Positions 37,721 through 48,361 of a stretch of DNA of 64,000 bases are shown piece by piece. Position 1 is the stretch's first letter. Each line of letters starts with the position of its first letter. The stretch is from Bacillus sp. HF117_J1_D (lineage in GTDB: Bacteria; Bacillota; Bacilli; Bacillales; Bacillaceae_C): NCBI GenBank assembly GCA_009928435.1, contig JAABNQ010000001.1, positions 77,053-141,052 of the forward strand, read 5' to 3'. The position numbers and the translations under genes are program-made. Under the pieces are notes generated by a model. That model saw only the letters and a program-made list of their open reading frames with translations. It did not search any database and was not told the origin of the DNA.

Positions 37721-40123
37721 TTACATCATGTTGTATGGATTTATATCTATCGTGATAGATAATCCGCCTCGAGAAGTCTGCGGATTATAATGCTCTAATA
37801 TTTTTCTCAATGCTGAAAAAAGGTTTGGTTCACGCTTGTATTTTATCAGACATTGATATCGATATCTATTATTGATCTTTGGTATCGGAGACGCAACAGG
37901 TCCCAACAGAATCGCTTTTTTGGATATATTTGATTTCAGGAAGCTAGAGATTTTCTCGGTGACGGTCACCACCTGTAGCAAATCCTCATGTATGACAGTA
38001 ACGAGCGCCAAGTAATAAAAAGGCGGATAAGAACCAAGCTTTCTCATTGACATCTCTTCGTTGTAAAAACGCTGATAATCCTGCATGGCCGCCAATTGAA
38101 TACTGTAATGCTCGGGAGTATACGTTTGAACAACTACTTCTCCCTGCAGCTCATGTCTTCCCGCCCTTCCGCTCACCTGGGTTAGTAGCTGAAAGGTTTT
38201 CTCTGCCGCTCGGAAATCCGGCAAATGGAGCGTTGTATCTGCACTGAGCACTCCTACAAGAGTGATATTGGGAAAGTCCAAGCCTTTGGCGATCATTTGG
38301 GTACCTAGTAATATATCAGCTTTACCAGATTGAAAGTGTTCGAGAATCCGCTCATGCGCCCCTTTTCTAGTTGTTGTATCCACGTCCATCCTGACGATTC
38401 TAGCTTCAGGCAGCAGCTTCACTAGCTCTTCCTCGACCTTTTGCGTACCCATTCCAAAATATCGGATATGATTGCTGCTGCACTCTGGGCATTGTGTTGG
38501 AACGTCTGTCTGGAAACCGCAATAGTGACACTTCATTTCATTTGATGAACGGTGATAGGTCATGGAAATATCACAATGAGGACATTGCATGACATACCCG
38601 CAATCTCTGCACATGATGAAAGTGGAGTGCCCCCGCCGATTCAAGAAAAGAACGGTCTGCTCCTTTTTTTGAAGTCGGTCTTTAATCCTTTCAAACAGCT
38701 CTGTAGAGAACATTGACCGATTCCCGCTACGCAGTTCTTCTCTCATATCTACAACTGATACAGGCGGCATAGCCCTGTCGTTCATCCTCTTTGAAAGAGT
38801 GAGCAGATGATAGACTCCTTTTTGAGCTCTGGCAAATGACTCCAGCGAAGGTGTAGCGCTGCCTAGAATGACTGGACACTGATGATATTCTCCTCTTTTG
38901 ATGGCAACGTCCCGTGCATGATATCTTGGAATTTCTTCCTGCTTATAGCTGGATTCATGTTCTTCATCAATAATGATAATTCCCAAGTGTTCAAAAGGCG
39001 CAAATATCGCAGACCTTGCACCGACAACCACTTTTACTTCCTTCTTTTGAACCTTTCTCCATTCATCATATTGTTCTCCGATTGAAAGTCTGCTGTGCAG
39101 GACAGCAACATCGCTTCCAAACCTTCCCTTAAACCGTTGAACCATCTGGGGAGTCAATGCGATTTCAGGAACAAGGACAATCGCTTCTTTTCCCTGTTTA
39201 ATCACTTCTTGGATCGCTTGGAGATAAACTTCTGTTTTCCCGCTTCCCGTTACGCCATATAAAAGAAAGGTCTCATGAGACTGCTGCTCAATTGATTGCA
39301 AAATCGGCTTCATCGCTGATTGCTGTTCCTTTGTGAGCGGGAGAGGTCTTGTTCTTTCAAAGTTTTTATGCTCATAGGGATCGCGGTATTCCTCCACCAT
39401 CTGCTCCGAAAGTACACCCTTTTTGACCAGGGCCTTTATAGTGGATGCTGGAACCTTAGCTTTCTTGGCTAAATCAGCCGCTTCAATCATACCCTGATTT
39501 GATGTCAACAAGTGATATACAAGCTTTTTTTGGTTGACTGCATTAGAGGGAAGTGATTGAAGCATCTCCTCCATTTCATTTTTCCGCACTATCGGTTCAA
39601 CGACCCTTTTCAACTTTTTTCTTGCCCTGTTTTTTACAAAATACATCACTTCAGCATTGCCATTTTGAATTTCTTTATACAGCGCTGGCAGAAGGTTGCG
39701 TTTTTCAGCTTCCTTCCATGAAATTTCCTGCTTTCCCTCAAGTAATTCATCAAGAAGCAGGGATGCATCGTCTTTTTTCCTGATGATTTTTTCATATTTG
39801 GCTTTCATAGCAACAGGAAGCATCGCATGAAAAACAGACACTTTGTAAGATATGGTTTCCCCAGTTATCCAGTTCCCCAGCTGAAGCAGTTCTTCATTCA
39901 AAACAGGAGTCAGATCCAGCGGCTGGATAATATCCTTTATTTTCCCTATATCTGTATGATCAATCAACTTAACGACAAAGCCCTGTATGGACCTCGGACC
40001 GAACGGAACAGCAACGCGCATTCCCGGTTGGATCATGCCTTCCCACTTTTTCGGAATTCTATAGTCGAATACCTTGTCTGTTCCCAAAGAAGGCACATCA
40101 ACAATGACTTGTGCTATTGTCAT
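37721..40123 (-). CDS. priA: Primosomal protein N' (replication restart helicase PriA)
   Basis: Recognises stalled forks and reloads the replisome. 800 residues: an N-terminal 3'-end-binding domain, Walker A GVTGSGKTE, DEEH box, GSATPSLE and SGRAGRHE motifs, and an inserted zinc-binding region with paired Cys motifs (CRDC, CPHC, CHYC, CPEC). The ATG at 40123 overlaps the coaBC stop by 4 nt. Confidence 0.98.
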   Translation of the reverse strand: MTIAQVIVDVPSLGTDKVFDYRIPKKWEGMIQPGMRVAVPFGPRSIQGFVVKLIDHTDIGKIKDIIQPLDLTPVLNEELLQLGNWITGETISYKVSVFHAMLPVAMKAKYEKIIRKKDDASLLLDELLEGKQEISWKEAEKRNLLPALYKEIQNGNAEVMYFVKNRARKKLKRVVEPIVRKNEMEEMLQSLPSNAVNQKKLVYHLLTSNQGMIEAADLAKKAKVPASTIKALVKKGVLSEQMVEEYRDPYEHKNFERTRPLPLTKEQQSAMKPILQSIEQQSHETFLLYGVTGSGKTEVYLQAIQEVIKQGKEAIVLVPEIALTPQMVQRFKGRFGSDVAVLHSRLSIGEQYDEWRKVQKKEVKVVVGARSAIFAPFEHLGIIIIDEEHESSYKQEEIPRYHARDVAIKRGEYHQCPVILGSATPSLESFARAQKGVYHLLTLSKRMNDRAMPPVSVVDMREELRSGNRSMFSTELFERIKDRLQKKEQTVLFLNRRGHSTFIMCRDCGYVMQCPHCDISMTYHRSSNEMKCHYCGFQTDVPTQCPECSSNHIRYFGMGTQKVEEELVKLLPEARIVRMDVDTTTRKGAHERILEHFQSGKADILLGTQMIAKGLDFPNITLVGVLSADTTLHLPDFRAAEKTFQLLTQVSGRAGRHELQGEVVVQTYTPEHYSIQLAAMQDYQRFYNEEMSMRKLGSYPPFYYLALVTVIHEDLLQVVTVTEKISSFLKSNISKKAILLGPVASPIPKINNRYRYQCLIKYKREPNLFSALRKILEHYNPQTSRGGLSITIDINPYNMM

Positions 40124-41325
40124 AAACGGTGATCATCCCCCAACTTTTCCGAAATCTCCAATAGAATTCTTCTGGCTGTTTCCTGCTTGCTCAACAACGG
40201 AAGTGGAATGCTCGAAAGATCCTTATGAAAAATCGTCACGATATTCGTGTCCCCTGCAAACCCTGCTCCTGCTGCCGTTACATTGTTTGCCACGATCATA
40301 TCCGCATTTTTTCTGATCAGCTTGTCCTTGGCATACTCTTCCATATTGTCAGTTTCCGCTGCAAACCCAACAAGAAATTGATGCTTTTTCTTTTTTCCCA
40401 GCTCTAATAAAATGTCTTTCGTCCTTTCCATTTCAATGGATACATTCCCCGGCTGCTTTTTCATCTTTGAATCAAACACCTGCTTGGGTCTATAATCTGC
40501 AACTGCGGCACTCTTGATCACAACATCAGATTGATCCAGATTAGCCATAACCTCATCATACATTTCCGCTGCACTTTCAATGTGAATCACACTGACTCCC
40601 TTAGGGGTGGGGAGTGCAGTTGTTCCTGAAATCAATAAAACATTTGCTCCTAACAAAGCAGCCTGCTCAGCCAGAGCATACCCCATTTTGCCGCTGGATC
40701 TATTCGTGAAATACCGAACAGGATCGATTTTCTCTTTTGTCGGTCCTGCTGTAATTAAAAACGTCTTGTCTTTAAATAACCATTCCGTTTCAAAATGGTC
40801 TTTTACTTTTTCCAATATTTTTTCCGGCTCTTCCAGTCTTCCTTTTCCCACATAGCCGCACGCCAAATACCCTTCTCCTGGTTCAATGAAGTGACATCCC
40901 ATCTGCAATAGCATGTCCATATTCCTTTTGACAGCCGGATGGCTATACATATGGACATTCATGGCGGGAGCAATCCAAACGGGGGCAGTCGATGCTAGCA
41001 ATGTTGTAGTGATCATGTCATCAGCTATCCCGTTTGCCAGTTTGCCAATGGTGTTAGCTGTTGCAGGTGCCACCAAAATCAAATCAGCCCAATCAGCAAG
41101 ATCTATATGAGCTATCACCTCAGGTTTATTTTCGATAAAAGTATCTATGTAAACTTCATTTCTTGATAAGGCCTGAAATGTCAGTGGAGTGACAAACTTT
41201 CTTGCGGAATCACTCATCATCACTTTCACATCAAAACCGGATTGTACAAGCTTACTTGTTAAATCAGCCGCTTTATAGACTGCGATGCCTCCTGTGATAC
41301 ATAATAAAATATTCTTTTTCGCCAC
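40120..41325 (-). CDS. coaBC: Bifunctional phosphopantothenoylcysteine decarboxylase/synthetase
   Basis: Two steps of coenzyme A synthesis. 401 residues: an FMN-dependent decarboxylase domain (about 1-180; GGIAVYKAADL, catalytic His in IAHIDLADWAD, PAMNVHMYSHP, ACGYVGKGRLEEP) fused to the CTP-dependent synthetase domain (FLITAGPTKEKIDPVRYFTN onward). The GTG at 41325 has AAAGGGGA at 9 nt and gives the family N-terminus; an ATG seven codons upstream (41346) lacks an RBS. First gene after the rpoZ terminator. Confidence 0.97.
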   Translation of the reverse strand: MAKKNILLCITGGIAVYKAADLTSKLVQSGFDVKVMMSDSARKFVTPLTFQALSRNEVYIDTFIENKPEVIAHIDLADWADLILVAPATANTIGKLANGIADDMITTTLLASTAPVWIAPAMNVHMYSHPAVKRNMDMLLQMGCHFIEPGEGYLACGYVGKGRLEEPEKILEKVKDHFETEWLFKDKTFLITAGPTKEKIDPVRYFTNRSSGKMGYALAEQAALLGANVLLISGTTALPTPKGVSVIHIESAAEMYDEVMANLDQSDVVIKSAAVADYRPKQVFDSKMKKQPGNVSIEMERTKDILLELGKKKKHQFLVGFAAETDNMEEYAKDKLIRKNADMIVANNVTAAGAGFAGDTNIVTIFHKDLSSIPLPLLSKQETARRILLEISEKLGDDHRL

Positions 41326-41404
41326 AGTTAAAATCCCCTTTTTCATGCTAGTTCGTTCAACTCTTTTAATTTCTATTATGAATGATTTCCGTTCTTTATA
41401 AAAG

Positions 41405-41433
41405 AAAAAACAACCTATCTTGTCGACAGGTTG
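41405..41433 (-). terminator. Terminator of rpoZ
   Basis: Minus strand CAACCTGTC pairs with GATAGGTTG (one G-U) around GACAA and is followed by TTTTTT. It separates the yloC-remA-gmk-rpoZ unit from coaBC. Confidence 0.8.
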
Positions 41434-41447
41434 AATTTGTTGAATGA

Positions 41448-41684
41448 TTATGTCAAATCTTCTTTGATTTCATCTTCAGGGTCATCGCTTCCCAATTCCT
41501 TCATTACCAAGACACCACTATGGATCTCCTCAAGCGATTTTCCGACAAACTTATGTGATTTGTATTTTTCAAGCTGTGGGTTGTTCTCTTCCTGCAACTT
41601 GCGCGCCCTTTTAGCAGCAACCGTCACAAGTGAGTATTTTGAATCAATAACATTCATTAATTTATCAATAGAAGGGTATAACAT
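41448..41684 (-). CDS. rpoZ: RNA polymerase omega subunit
   Basis: Small RNA polymerase subunit that chaperones beta-prime. 78 residues: [20 protein letters not shown] with the conserved [11 protein letters not shown] helix, and an acidic tail ([11 protein letters not shown]) slightly longer than in B. subtilis. It begins 6 nt after gmk, the usual pairing. Confidence 0.96.
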   Translation of the reverse strand: MLYPSIDKLMNVIDSKYSLVTVAAKRARKLQEENNPQLEKYKSHKFVGKSLEEIHSGVLVMKELGSDDPEDEIKEDLT

Positions 41685-41690
41685 TCTATT

Positions 41691-42299
<609 letters not shown>

Positions 42300-42308
42300 C
42301 TAATAATC

Positions 42309-42566
42309 CTACCCTTCTTCCTGGCCATTCGATATTAAACGTTGAGCAACCGTTTCAGGCTGCACCGCTGAAAGAATGACGTGTTCACTGTCCATAATAA
42401 TAACTGCACGCGTCCTTCTTCCATAAGTAGCGTCTATCAACACTGCACGCTCTCTAGCATCCTGAATCATCCTTTTGATTGGGGCTGACTCAGGACTCAC
42501 AATGGATATAATGCGGTTTGCAGAAACAATATTTCCAAATCCTATATTTAAGAGCTGTATCGACAT
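42309..42566 (-). CDS. remA: RemA, regulator of extracellular matrix genes
   Basis: Small DNA-binding protein that forms a ring and activates matrix and osmoprotection genes in B. subtilis. 85 residues beginning [20 protein letters not shown], with [16 protein letters not shown], which carries DNA-contacting arginines. It lies between yloC and gmk, the conserved position. Confidence 0.96.
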   Translation of the reverse strand: MSIQLLNIGFGNIVSANRIISIVSPESAPIKRMIQDARERAVLIDATYGRRTRAVIIMDSEHVILSAVQPETVAQRLISNGQEEG

Positions 42567-42603
42567 GCTGCTCCTCCAGTCAACTTAGGCTGCTAAGCCT
42601 GAT

Positions 42604-43479
42604 TCACTCAATATTTTGTACCTGTTCACGCAATTTTTCAATCAATACTTTCATTTCCACAGCCATGATAGCAATATTTGAATCACTCGCTTTAGAGCCA
42701 ATCGTATTCGCTTCCCGATTCATTTCTTGTATAATAAAATCCAGTTTTCTTCCAATCGGTTCATTCGTTAGAAGTGCTTCCCCGAATTGAGATATATGGC
42801 TTAAAAGTCTCCCTATCTCTTCACTTATATCGGCCTTTTCAGCAAAGATCGCAGCTTCGGAAACAATCCTTGTTTCATCTATCTTGCCCCTTATCATTTC
42901 AGATAATTTGGCTCGAAGTTTTTCAGTATATGTTGTTTGAATCAATGGGGAAAGTTCCTTTGTCCTCTGAACAAGTTCTTCCAAGGAATTTATGTATGTA
43001 TTCAGTTCAATAGATAAAGAGTCGCCTTCTGTTTCCCGCATTTTCGATACTTGACAGGCTGCATCATCAGTAGCACTCAACAATAAAGAAAAAACATCAT
43101 CGTCAATCTCGCCTGTTTCACTAACCACGATAGCTTCTTCCAACCGTAGCAAGTCTGATAACACTGCTTCTTCGGCTAATTGATATCTCTTCTTCGCTTC
43201 CTTTATAAAATGATAATAACTGTCTATCAAATCCCAGTCAATATACAATTCTTTGCTTGGTGAGATGTTGCCTGACAATTTGACACTCACTTCAACCCGC
43301 CCTCTGTTAAACTGCTTGCTGAGCCGGTTCCGTAGCAGGATTTCAGCTTGGGAAAGCTGTGGAGGCATTTTTATGTGGAATTCGCGGAAACGATGGTTAA
43401 CAGTTTTGATTTCAACCTGAACCATACATTTTTCTGTCTGTTTAACGCACCGTCCAAAACCGGTCATGCTCATTACCAT
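42604..43479 (-). CDS. yloC: YloC/YicC family endoribonuclease
   Basis: 291 residues of the YicC family, RNases that are hexameric in E. coli. The N-terminal signature MSMTGFGR, NHRFREFHIKMP in the middle and the conserved C-terminal GRKLDFIIQEMNREANTIGSK (described in part) are present. The ATG at 43479 has GGGGTG at 6 nt; a GTG three codons earlier is inside that site and is rejected. First gene of the yloC-remA-gmk-rpoZ unit. Confidence 0.94.
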   Translation of the reverse strand: MVMSMTGFGRCVKQTEKCMVQVEIKTVNHRFREFHIKMPPQLSQAEILLRNRLSKQFNRGRVEVSVKLSGNISPSKELYIDWDLIDSYYHFIKEAKKRYQLAEEAVLSDLLRLEEAIVVSETGEIDDDVFSLLLSATDDAACQVSKMRETEGDSLSIELNTYINSLEELVQRTKELSPLIQTTYTEKLRAKLSEMIRGKIDETRIVSEAAIFAEKADISEEIGRLLSHISQFGEALLTNEPIGRKLDFIIQEMNREANTIGSKASDSNIAIMAVEMKVLIEKLREQVQNIE

Positions 43480-43589
43480 ATGAGTCACCCCGTTTACATC
43501 ACTAAAGAAAACTTAGTCAGATTTTATACTTTCTTACCTTTAGAAAAAGGCAATAGATTCCTCTATCACCTTGTTGATTATAACATACA

Positions 43590-46262
43590 CTATCTTCTTT
43601 TTCTTGAAAAAAAAGTTCCAGCCAGCAAAAATGTAGGAACTGCACTCAATCCAACGATCAACAGCCAGTCTCTCAGTTCAATTGCTACTGTATGGAATAT
43701 CGGTTGAAACGTTGGAACATAAATCACCACAAGCATCAATAATGCAGAAGAAACGACCGCCCACACCAGATACTTGTTTCCAAAGGGATTCCGGGAAAAA
43801 ATCGATTTTTCACTTCGGCAGTCAAATACATGTATGAGTTGTGCCATGACAAGAGTGGCAAAGGCAATGGTCTGTGCATATGGCAAATCATCTGGATTGC
43901 GATAATATACAATCATAAAAGCTGCCAAGGTAACCACGCCAATTAAAAATCCACGTGAAAGAATTTTCCAGCCAAGTCTGCGGGCAAAAACGCCTTCCTT
44001 TGGATGACGCGGATTCCTTTGCATAACATTTTCCTCAGGCTGATCCAATCCCAAAGCCATGGCTGGCAATCCATCAGTGACTAAATTGACCCATAGAATT
44101 TGAATCGGAACGAGCGGTAAGGGCAAAGACATTAACATGGCAAACAGCATGACAAGTATTTCTCCCACATTCGATGCCAGCAAGTACCGGATAAACTTCC
44201 GGATATTTTCGTAAATATTTCTTCCCTCTTTGATGGCTGCTTTAATCGTAGCAAAATTATCATCCAACAGTATAAGGGAAGATGCTTCCTTTGCCACGTC
44301 CGTTCCAGTAATCCCCATCGCAATTCCAATATCCGCCGTTTTGATAGCAGGCGCATCGTTGACCCCATCCCCTGTCATCGCAACAATATGCCCTTTGTTT
44401 TGTAAGGCATTGACTATTTTTAATTTATGCTCTGGAGATACTCTTGCAAAAACGCGTATATTGTCCACTACAGCTTCAAGCTCTTTAGCAGAAAGTTCGT
44501 TTAGCCTGCGTCCATCCATGACTGCCAAATCTCCATCTTTTTCTGACAGAATGCCCAGTTGTTTAGCAATGGCACATGCGGTTTCCACATGATCACCAGT
44601 AATCATCACCGTCTTAATACCAGCTTGTTTACATTCAGCGACAGCGGATTTCACTTCGGGACGTGGAGGATCGATCATCCCCTGCAGACCGATCAATGTT
44701 AAATTTTGCTCAATGTCTTCGGACCTTTCAGGAATCGCGCCTTTCAAAGGCTTATAAGCGATAGCAATGGTTCTAAGTGCCATCGATGCTAATTGCTTCA
44801 CAGCTCCATTGACTTCGCTTAGAAGATGGTTGTTTAAAGCTATTTGTTTCCCTTCCCATAAAATGGAATCACTTTTGAGCGACAGCACATCTGGTGCTCC
44901 TTTAGTAATGACAAACCGTTCTCCTGAAGGTCCCTTCACTATAACGCTCATCATTTTGCGGGCAGAATCAAAAGGATATTCTTTCTCAACGGAAAACTGT
45001 TCCTCCAACAGGGCTTTTTTATCAATTCCCGCCTTGATCCCTGCGAGTAATAAGGCTCCTTCCGTTGGATCTCCATCTATCATCATTTCTTGACCCGTCA
45101 TTTTAATTTCAGCATTATTGCAAAGGGTTCCGAAAGTGAGAAGCTGGTAAAGTGTTTTCTCCCTATCAACCTCAATGTTCTTTCCCTCAGTGGAGAATTC
45201 CCCTGTATCAGTCACGGTCCAAGTTTGACCTCCACCCCATAAATGGGTGACGGTCATTTTATTTTGTGTCATTGTTCCTGTCTTGTCCGAACAAATGACA
45301 GAAGCACACCCAAGTGTTTCAACAGCTGGGAGCTTTCGGACGATGGCATTTTTACGGATCATCCTCTGGACGCCAAGAGACAATGCAACTGTAACAATCG
45401 CTGGTAAACCTTCTGGAATAGCCGCGACTGCCAGAGATACTCCCGCCAAAAACATTGTATAAACGTCATGACCATGGAAAATTCCTGCCAATACGACTGC
45501 CACTGTTAGGAGCAGTGCAACCGTGATAAGAACCTTTCCAAGCTGGTCAAGCCTTCTTTGCAACGGAGTCATAAGCGTTTCGGCGTTTTGGATCATTCCG
45601 GCAATTTTCCCCATCGCTGTTCTCATTCCCGTTGCGGTTACGACGCCCAGCCCGTTTCCGCGGGTGACCAGGGTCCCCATGAATGCCATATTATTTAAAT
45701 CTCCAAGAGATGGATTTTCATCTAAAATCGGATTCGAATGTTTTTGTGCAGGTATCGACTCCCCTGTCAGAGCCGACTCTTCTATTTCCAGGTCGTTGGA
45801 CACAATGATCCGCATATCGGCACCGACACGGTCACCACTTGTAAGCTTAAGAATATCACCCGGTACCACATCCTTTGAATCCATTTTCATCCAGCGCCCA
45901 TCCCTGAGAACAGTGACCTTTGGTGCTGACAAGTCTTTTAATGCCTGTAAAGATTTTTCCGCTTTTCTCTCCTGAATAAAACCTAGCAATCCATTAATTA
46001 AAACAATCACCATGATGGCGACCGCATCAATATATTCTCCTAGAAATCCAGATATTAATGTAGCCGCCAATAGCACCAGTACCATAAAGTCCTTGAATTG
46101 GCTGAAGAAAAGAAGGATGACAGATTGTTTTTCCCCTTCCGACAGTTCATTCCGGCCTACCTTTTTTCTTCTCTCATCTGCCAGTTTCGTTGACAAACCT
46201 GTCTTTATATTTGTTTGGAGCGATTTTGCCGCACCATTTTCATCCATTTGATGGTATATCAT
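43590..46262 (-). CDS. yloB: P-type calcium-transporting ATPase YloB
   Basis: SERCA-like pump that exports or sequesters Ca2+; homologues accumulate calcium in forming spores. 890 residues: cation ATPase N-terminal domain, actuator TGES loop, membrane helix 4 PEGLPAIVTVALS, phosphorylated Asp in CSDKTGTMTQNKM (about 330), nucleotide domain, GDGVNDAPA hinge, and six further C-terminal helices. The ATG at 46262 follows a GA-rich site. It is transcribed away from rqcH. Confidence 0.96.
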   Translation of the reverse strand: MIYHQMDENGAAKSLQTNIKTGLSTKLADERRKKVGRNELSEGEKQSVILLFFSQFKDFMVLVLLAATLISGFLGEYIDAVAIMVIVLINGLLGFIQERKAEKSLQALKDLSAPKVTVLRDGRWMKMDSKDVVPGDILKLTSGDRVGADMRIIVSNDLEIEESALTGESIPAQKHSNPILDENPSLGDLNNMAFMGTLVTRGNGLGVVTATGMRTAMGKIAGMIQNAETLMTPLQRRLDQLGKVLITVALLLTVAVVLAGIFHGHDVYTMFLAGVSLAVAAIPEGLPAIVTVALSLGVQRMIRKNAIVRKLPAVETLGCASVICSDKTGTMTQNKMTVTHLWGGGQTWTVTDTGEFSTEGKNIEVDREKTLYQLLTFGTLCNNAEIKMTGQEMMIDGDPTEGALLLAGIKAGIDKKALLEEQFSVEKEYPFDSARKMMSVIVKGPSGERFVITKGAPDVLSLKSDSILWEGKQIALNNHLLSEVNGAVKQLASMALRTIAIAYKPLKGAIPERSEDIEQNLTLIGLQGMIDPPRPEVKSAVAECKQAGIKTVMITGDHVETACAIAKQLGILSEKDGDLAVMDGRRLNELSAKELEAVVDNIRVFARVSPEHKLKIVNALQNKGHIVAMTGDGVNDAPAIKTADIGIAMGITGTDVAKEASSLILLDDNFATIKAAIKEGRNIYENIRKFIRYLLASNVGEILVMLFAMLMSLPLPLVPIQILWVNLVTDGLPAMALGLDQPEENVMQRNPRHPKEGVFARRLGWKILSRGFLIGVVTLAAFMIVYYRNPDDLPYAQTIAFATLVMAQLIHVFDCRSEKSIFSRNPFGNKYLVWAVVSSALLMLVVIYVPTFQPIFHTVAIELRDWLLIVGLSAVPTFLLAGTFFSRKRR

Positions 46263-46342
46263 TGCACACCCGCCTTCCCTCTAAAACAAACAATAGTTGT
46301 CCTTATCATTGCAAGCTTATTCAGGATGAAGAACATTCATGA

Positions 46343-46348
46343 TATAAT
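46343..46348 (+). promoter_or_regulatory. Possible -10 box of rqcH
   Basis: A perfect TATAAT 92 bp ahead of rqcH. The best -35 at 17 bp (TTCAGG, 46320-46325) is weak. Confidence 0.35.
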
Positions 46349-46439
46349 TTTTAAAAGAAAAACTCAAGGCGCTTGATGGGGAAGAAGCAGTTCACCGCTT
46401 ACCAAAGCGTACTATTATTTAAAGTAGAGGATGTTATGA

Positions 46440-48173
46440 ATGGCTTTCGATGGACTCTTTACCAGAGCTATGACAAAAGAACTTTCTGATAAATTGATGG
46501 GAGGCAGAATCAATAAAATTCAGCAGCCCTATAAAAACGAAATGATGATGACGATTCGGGCGAACGGAAGAAACCATAGACTGCTTTTTTCCGCACATCC
46601 CAGTTACTCAAGGGTGCAGTTGACCGAGGAATCACCTTCTAGTCTAGCTGAACCACCAATGTTCTGCATGATGATGAGAAAACACCTGGACCGCGCGATT
46701 GTTCAAAACATCTATCAAGCTGACCTGGACAGGATCATTATCTTCGAATTAAAGGGAAAAGATGAGCTTGGGGATGAATCAATCAAGCTTTTAATCACAG
46801 AGATTATGGGTAGACACAGTAATATTATTCTTGTAGATAAAGAAAATGATAAAATTATCGACAGCATCAAACATATCCCTGCTACCGTTAACAGTTATCG
46901 GACTGTATTACCTGGTGGCAGCTATATTTATCCGCCTGCACAAAATAAATTGAATCCTTTAGAAACAGATACAGATGATATTTTAAGGAGTATCGATTTT
47001 AATAGCGGAAAATTGGATCGGCAGATTGTTCAGCATTTTGCAGGAATTTCTCCACTTCTTGCCAAAGAAATCACTTTCCGTTCCGGCCTTACAAATCGAA
47101 GCACGTTACCGCCTGCTTTCATTGAAATCATGGAACAGCTTCAATCACACCAATATCATTACTCCATTATGACGAACGGAGAGAAAAGTGCTTTTTACTT
47201 GCTTCCGATTACGCACATGAAAGCAGAAGTCAAATCCTTTTCTACATTAAGTGACATGCTTGATAGCTATTATTTCGGCAAAGCTCAAAGGGACCGTGTC
47301 AAACAGCAAGCAATGGACCTAGAGAGATTGATGAAGAATGAAAAGGAAAAAAACGAGAAGAAAACGATCAAACTGGAAGAAACGCTGGAAAAAGCCGAAC
47401 ACGCGGATGAGTACCAACTATTGGGTGAGCTTTTAACTGCAAATATGCATTTGATCAAAAGAGGAATGAAAAATATATCGGTCGTAAATTATTATAGCCC
47501 GAAAGAGGAAATGACCAACATTCCACTCGATCCACGAAAAGGGCCGGCAGAAAACGCGCAAAGCTATTTCTCAAGATACCAAAAAGCCAAAAAAGCCGTT
47601 GGCGTGGTCAAACAACAAATAGAGCAGGCCAAGGAAGAAATCATTTATTTTGATGGACTCTTGCAGCAATTATCCTCCGCATCGGTTGAAGATATTGAGG
47701 AAATTCGGGATGAGCTCGTTGAAGGAGGCTACATTAGACGCCGGCAAAAGAAAGCAAGGAAAAAGCAGACAGGCAAGCCTGTTATTGATAAATATGAAGC
47801 TAGTGACAAAACTGAAATTCTAGTGGGTAAAAATAATACTCAGAATGATTTTTTAACAAACAAATTGGCACGAAGGGACGAAATCTGGCTCCATACAAAA
47901 GATATACCGGGATCACATGTCGTGATCCGCAGCATCGAACCGGATGATGCCACCATTCACGAAGCAGCCATGCTTGCTGCGTATTTTAGCAAAGCAAGAG
48001 ATTCTTCTTCTGTGCCCGTCGATTACACAAAAATCCGCCATGTTAGAAAACCGAATGGCTCAAAACCGGGATTTGTTATTTATGAAGAACAAAAAACGGT
48101 GTTTGTTACACCAAATGAAGATTTGGTCAGGTCTATGAAGGTTGATCAGAAAAAGCAAAGCGGGAAGCCATAA
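46440..48173 (+). CDS. rqcH: RqcH, ribosome quality control factor (NEMF family)
   Basis: Binds split 50S subunits carrying peptidyl-tRNA and adds C-terminal alanine tails. 577 residues: an N-terminal NFACT-N domain whose D97-R98 pair (in QADLDRII) is the conserved tRNA-contacting motif, helix-hairpin-helix middle, coiled-coil arm (about 285-430), and NFACT-R (KTEILVGKNNTQNDFLTNK and WLHTKDIPGSHVVIRS). The ATG at 46440 follows GAGGATG. It is the only large plus-strand gene here. B. subtilis yloA is next to yloB in the same divergent layout. Confidence 0.96.
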   Translation: MAFDGLFTRAMTKELSDKLMGGRINKIQQPYKNEMMMTIRANGRNHRLLFSAHPSYSRVQLTEESPSSLAEPPMFCMMMRKHLDRAIVQNIYQADLDRIIIFELKGKDELGDESIKLLITEIMGRHSNIILVDKENDKIIDSIKHIPATVNSYRTVLPGGSYIYPPAQNKLNPLETDTDDILRSIDFNSGKLDRQIVQHFAGISPLLAKEITFRSGLTNRSTLPPAFIEIMEQLQSHQYHYSIMTNGEKSAFYLLPITHMKAEVKSFSTLSDMLDSYYFGKAQRDRVKQQAMDLERLMKNEKEKNEKKTIKLEETLEKAEHADEYQLLGELLTANMHLIKRGMKNISVVNYYSPKEEMTNIPLDPRKGPAENAQSYFSRYQKAKKAVGVVKQQIEQAKEEIIYFDGLLQQLSSASVEDIEEIRDELVEGGYIRRRQKKARKKQTGKPVIDKYEASDKTEILVGKNNTQNDFLTNKLARRDEIWLHTKDIPGSHVVIRSIEPDDATIHEAAMLAAYFSKARDSSSVPVDYTKIRHVRKPNGSKPGFVIYEEQKTVFVTPNEDLVRSMKVDQKKQSGKP

Positions 48174-48322
48174 TGATAAACATAAGATGGGTTGTCGGGG
48201 GAGACGCTTTTTCCTTGCCGCTCTCACAATAAATTAATCGAACCAAGGGGGCTCTCCTTCGGGGCTGGACGCAGTATAATCTGATAAACCCGTTATACAC
48301 AAGCATAAAACTTTATATCATC

Positions 48323-48356
48323 AAAAAAAGGCTGCCTTGTAAGACAGCCTTTTTTC
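48323..48356. terminator. Bidirectional terminator between rqcH and pyrE
   Basis: AAAAAGGCTG and CAGCCTTTTTT pair around CCTTGTAAGA, with A- and T-runs on both sides. It can serve rqcH (plus) and pyrE (minus). The preceding 48174-48322 contains G/C-rich sequence with no gene. Confidence 0.85.
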
Positions 48357-48361
48357 ATGGA

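Noticed and set aside
43540-43600. Sigma-A promoter for yloC around the TATAAT near 43577
   Set aside because: The -10 is good but no acceptable -35 is present at 16-18 bp.
48190-48290. Possible further copy of the hairpin element between rqcH and pyrE
   Set aside because: G/C-rich with short inverted motifs, but no convincing match to the 20-nt core.
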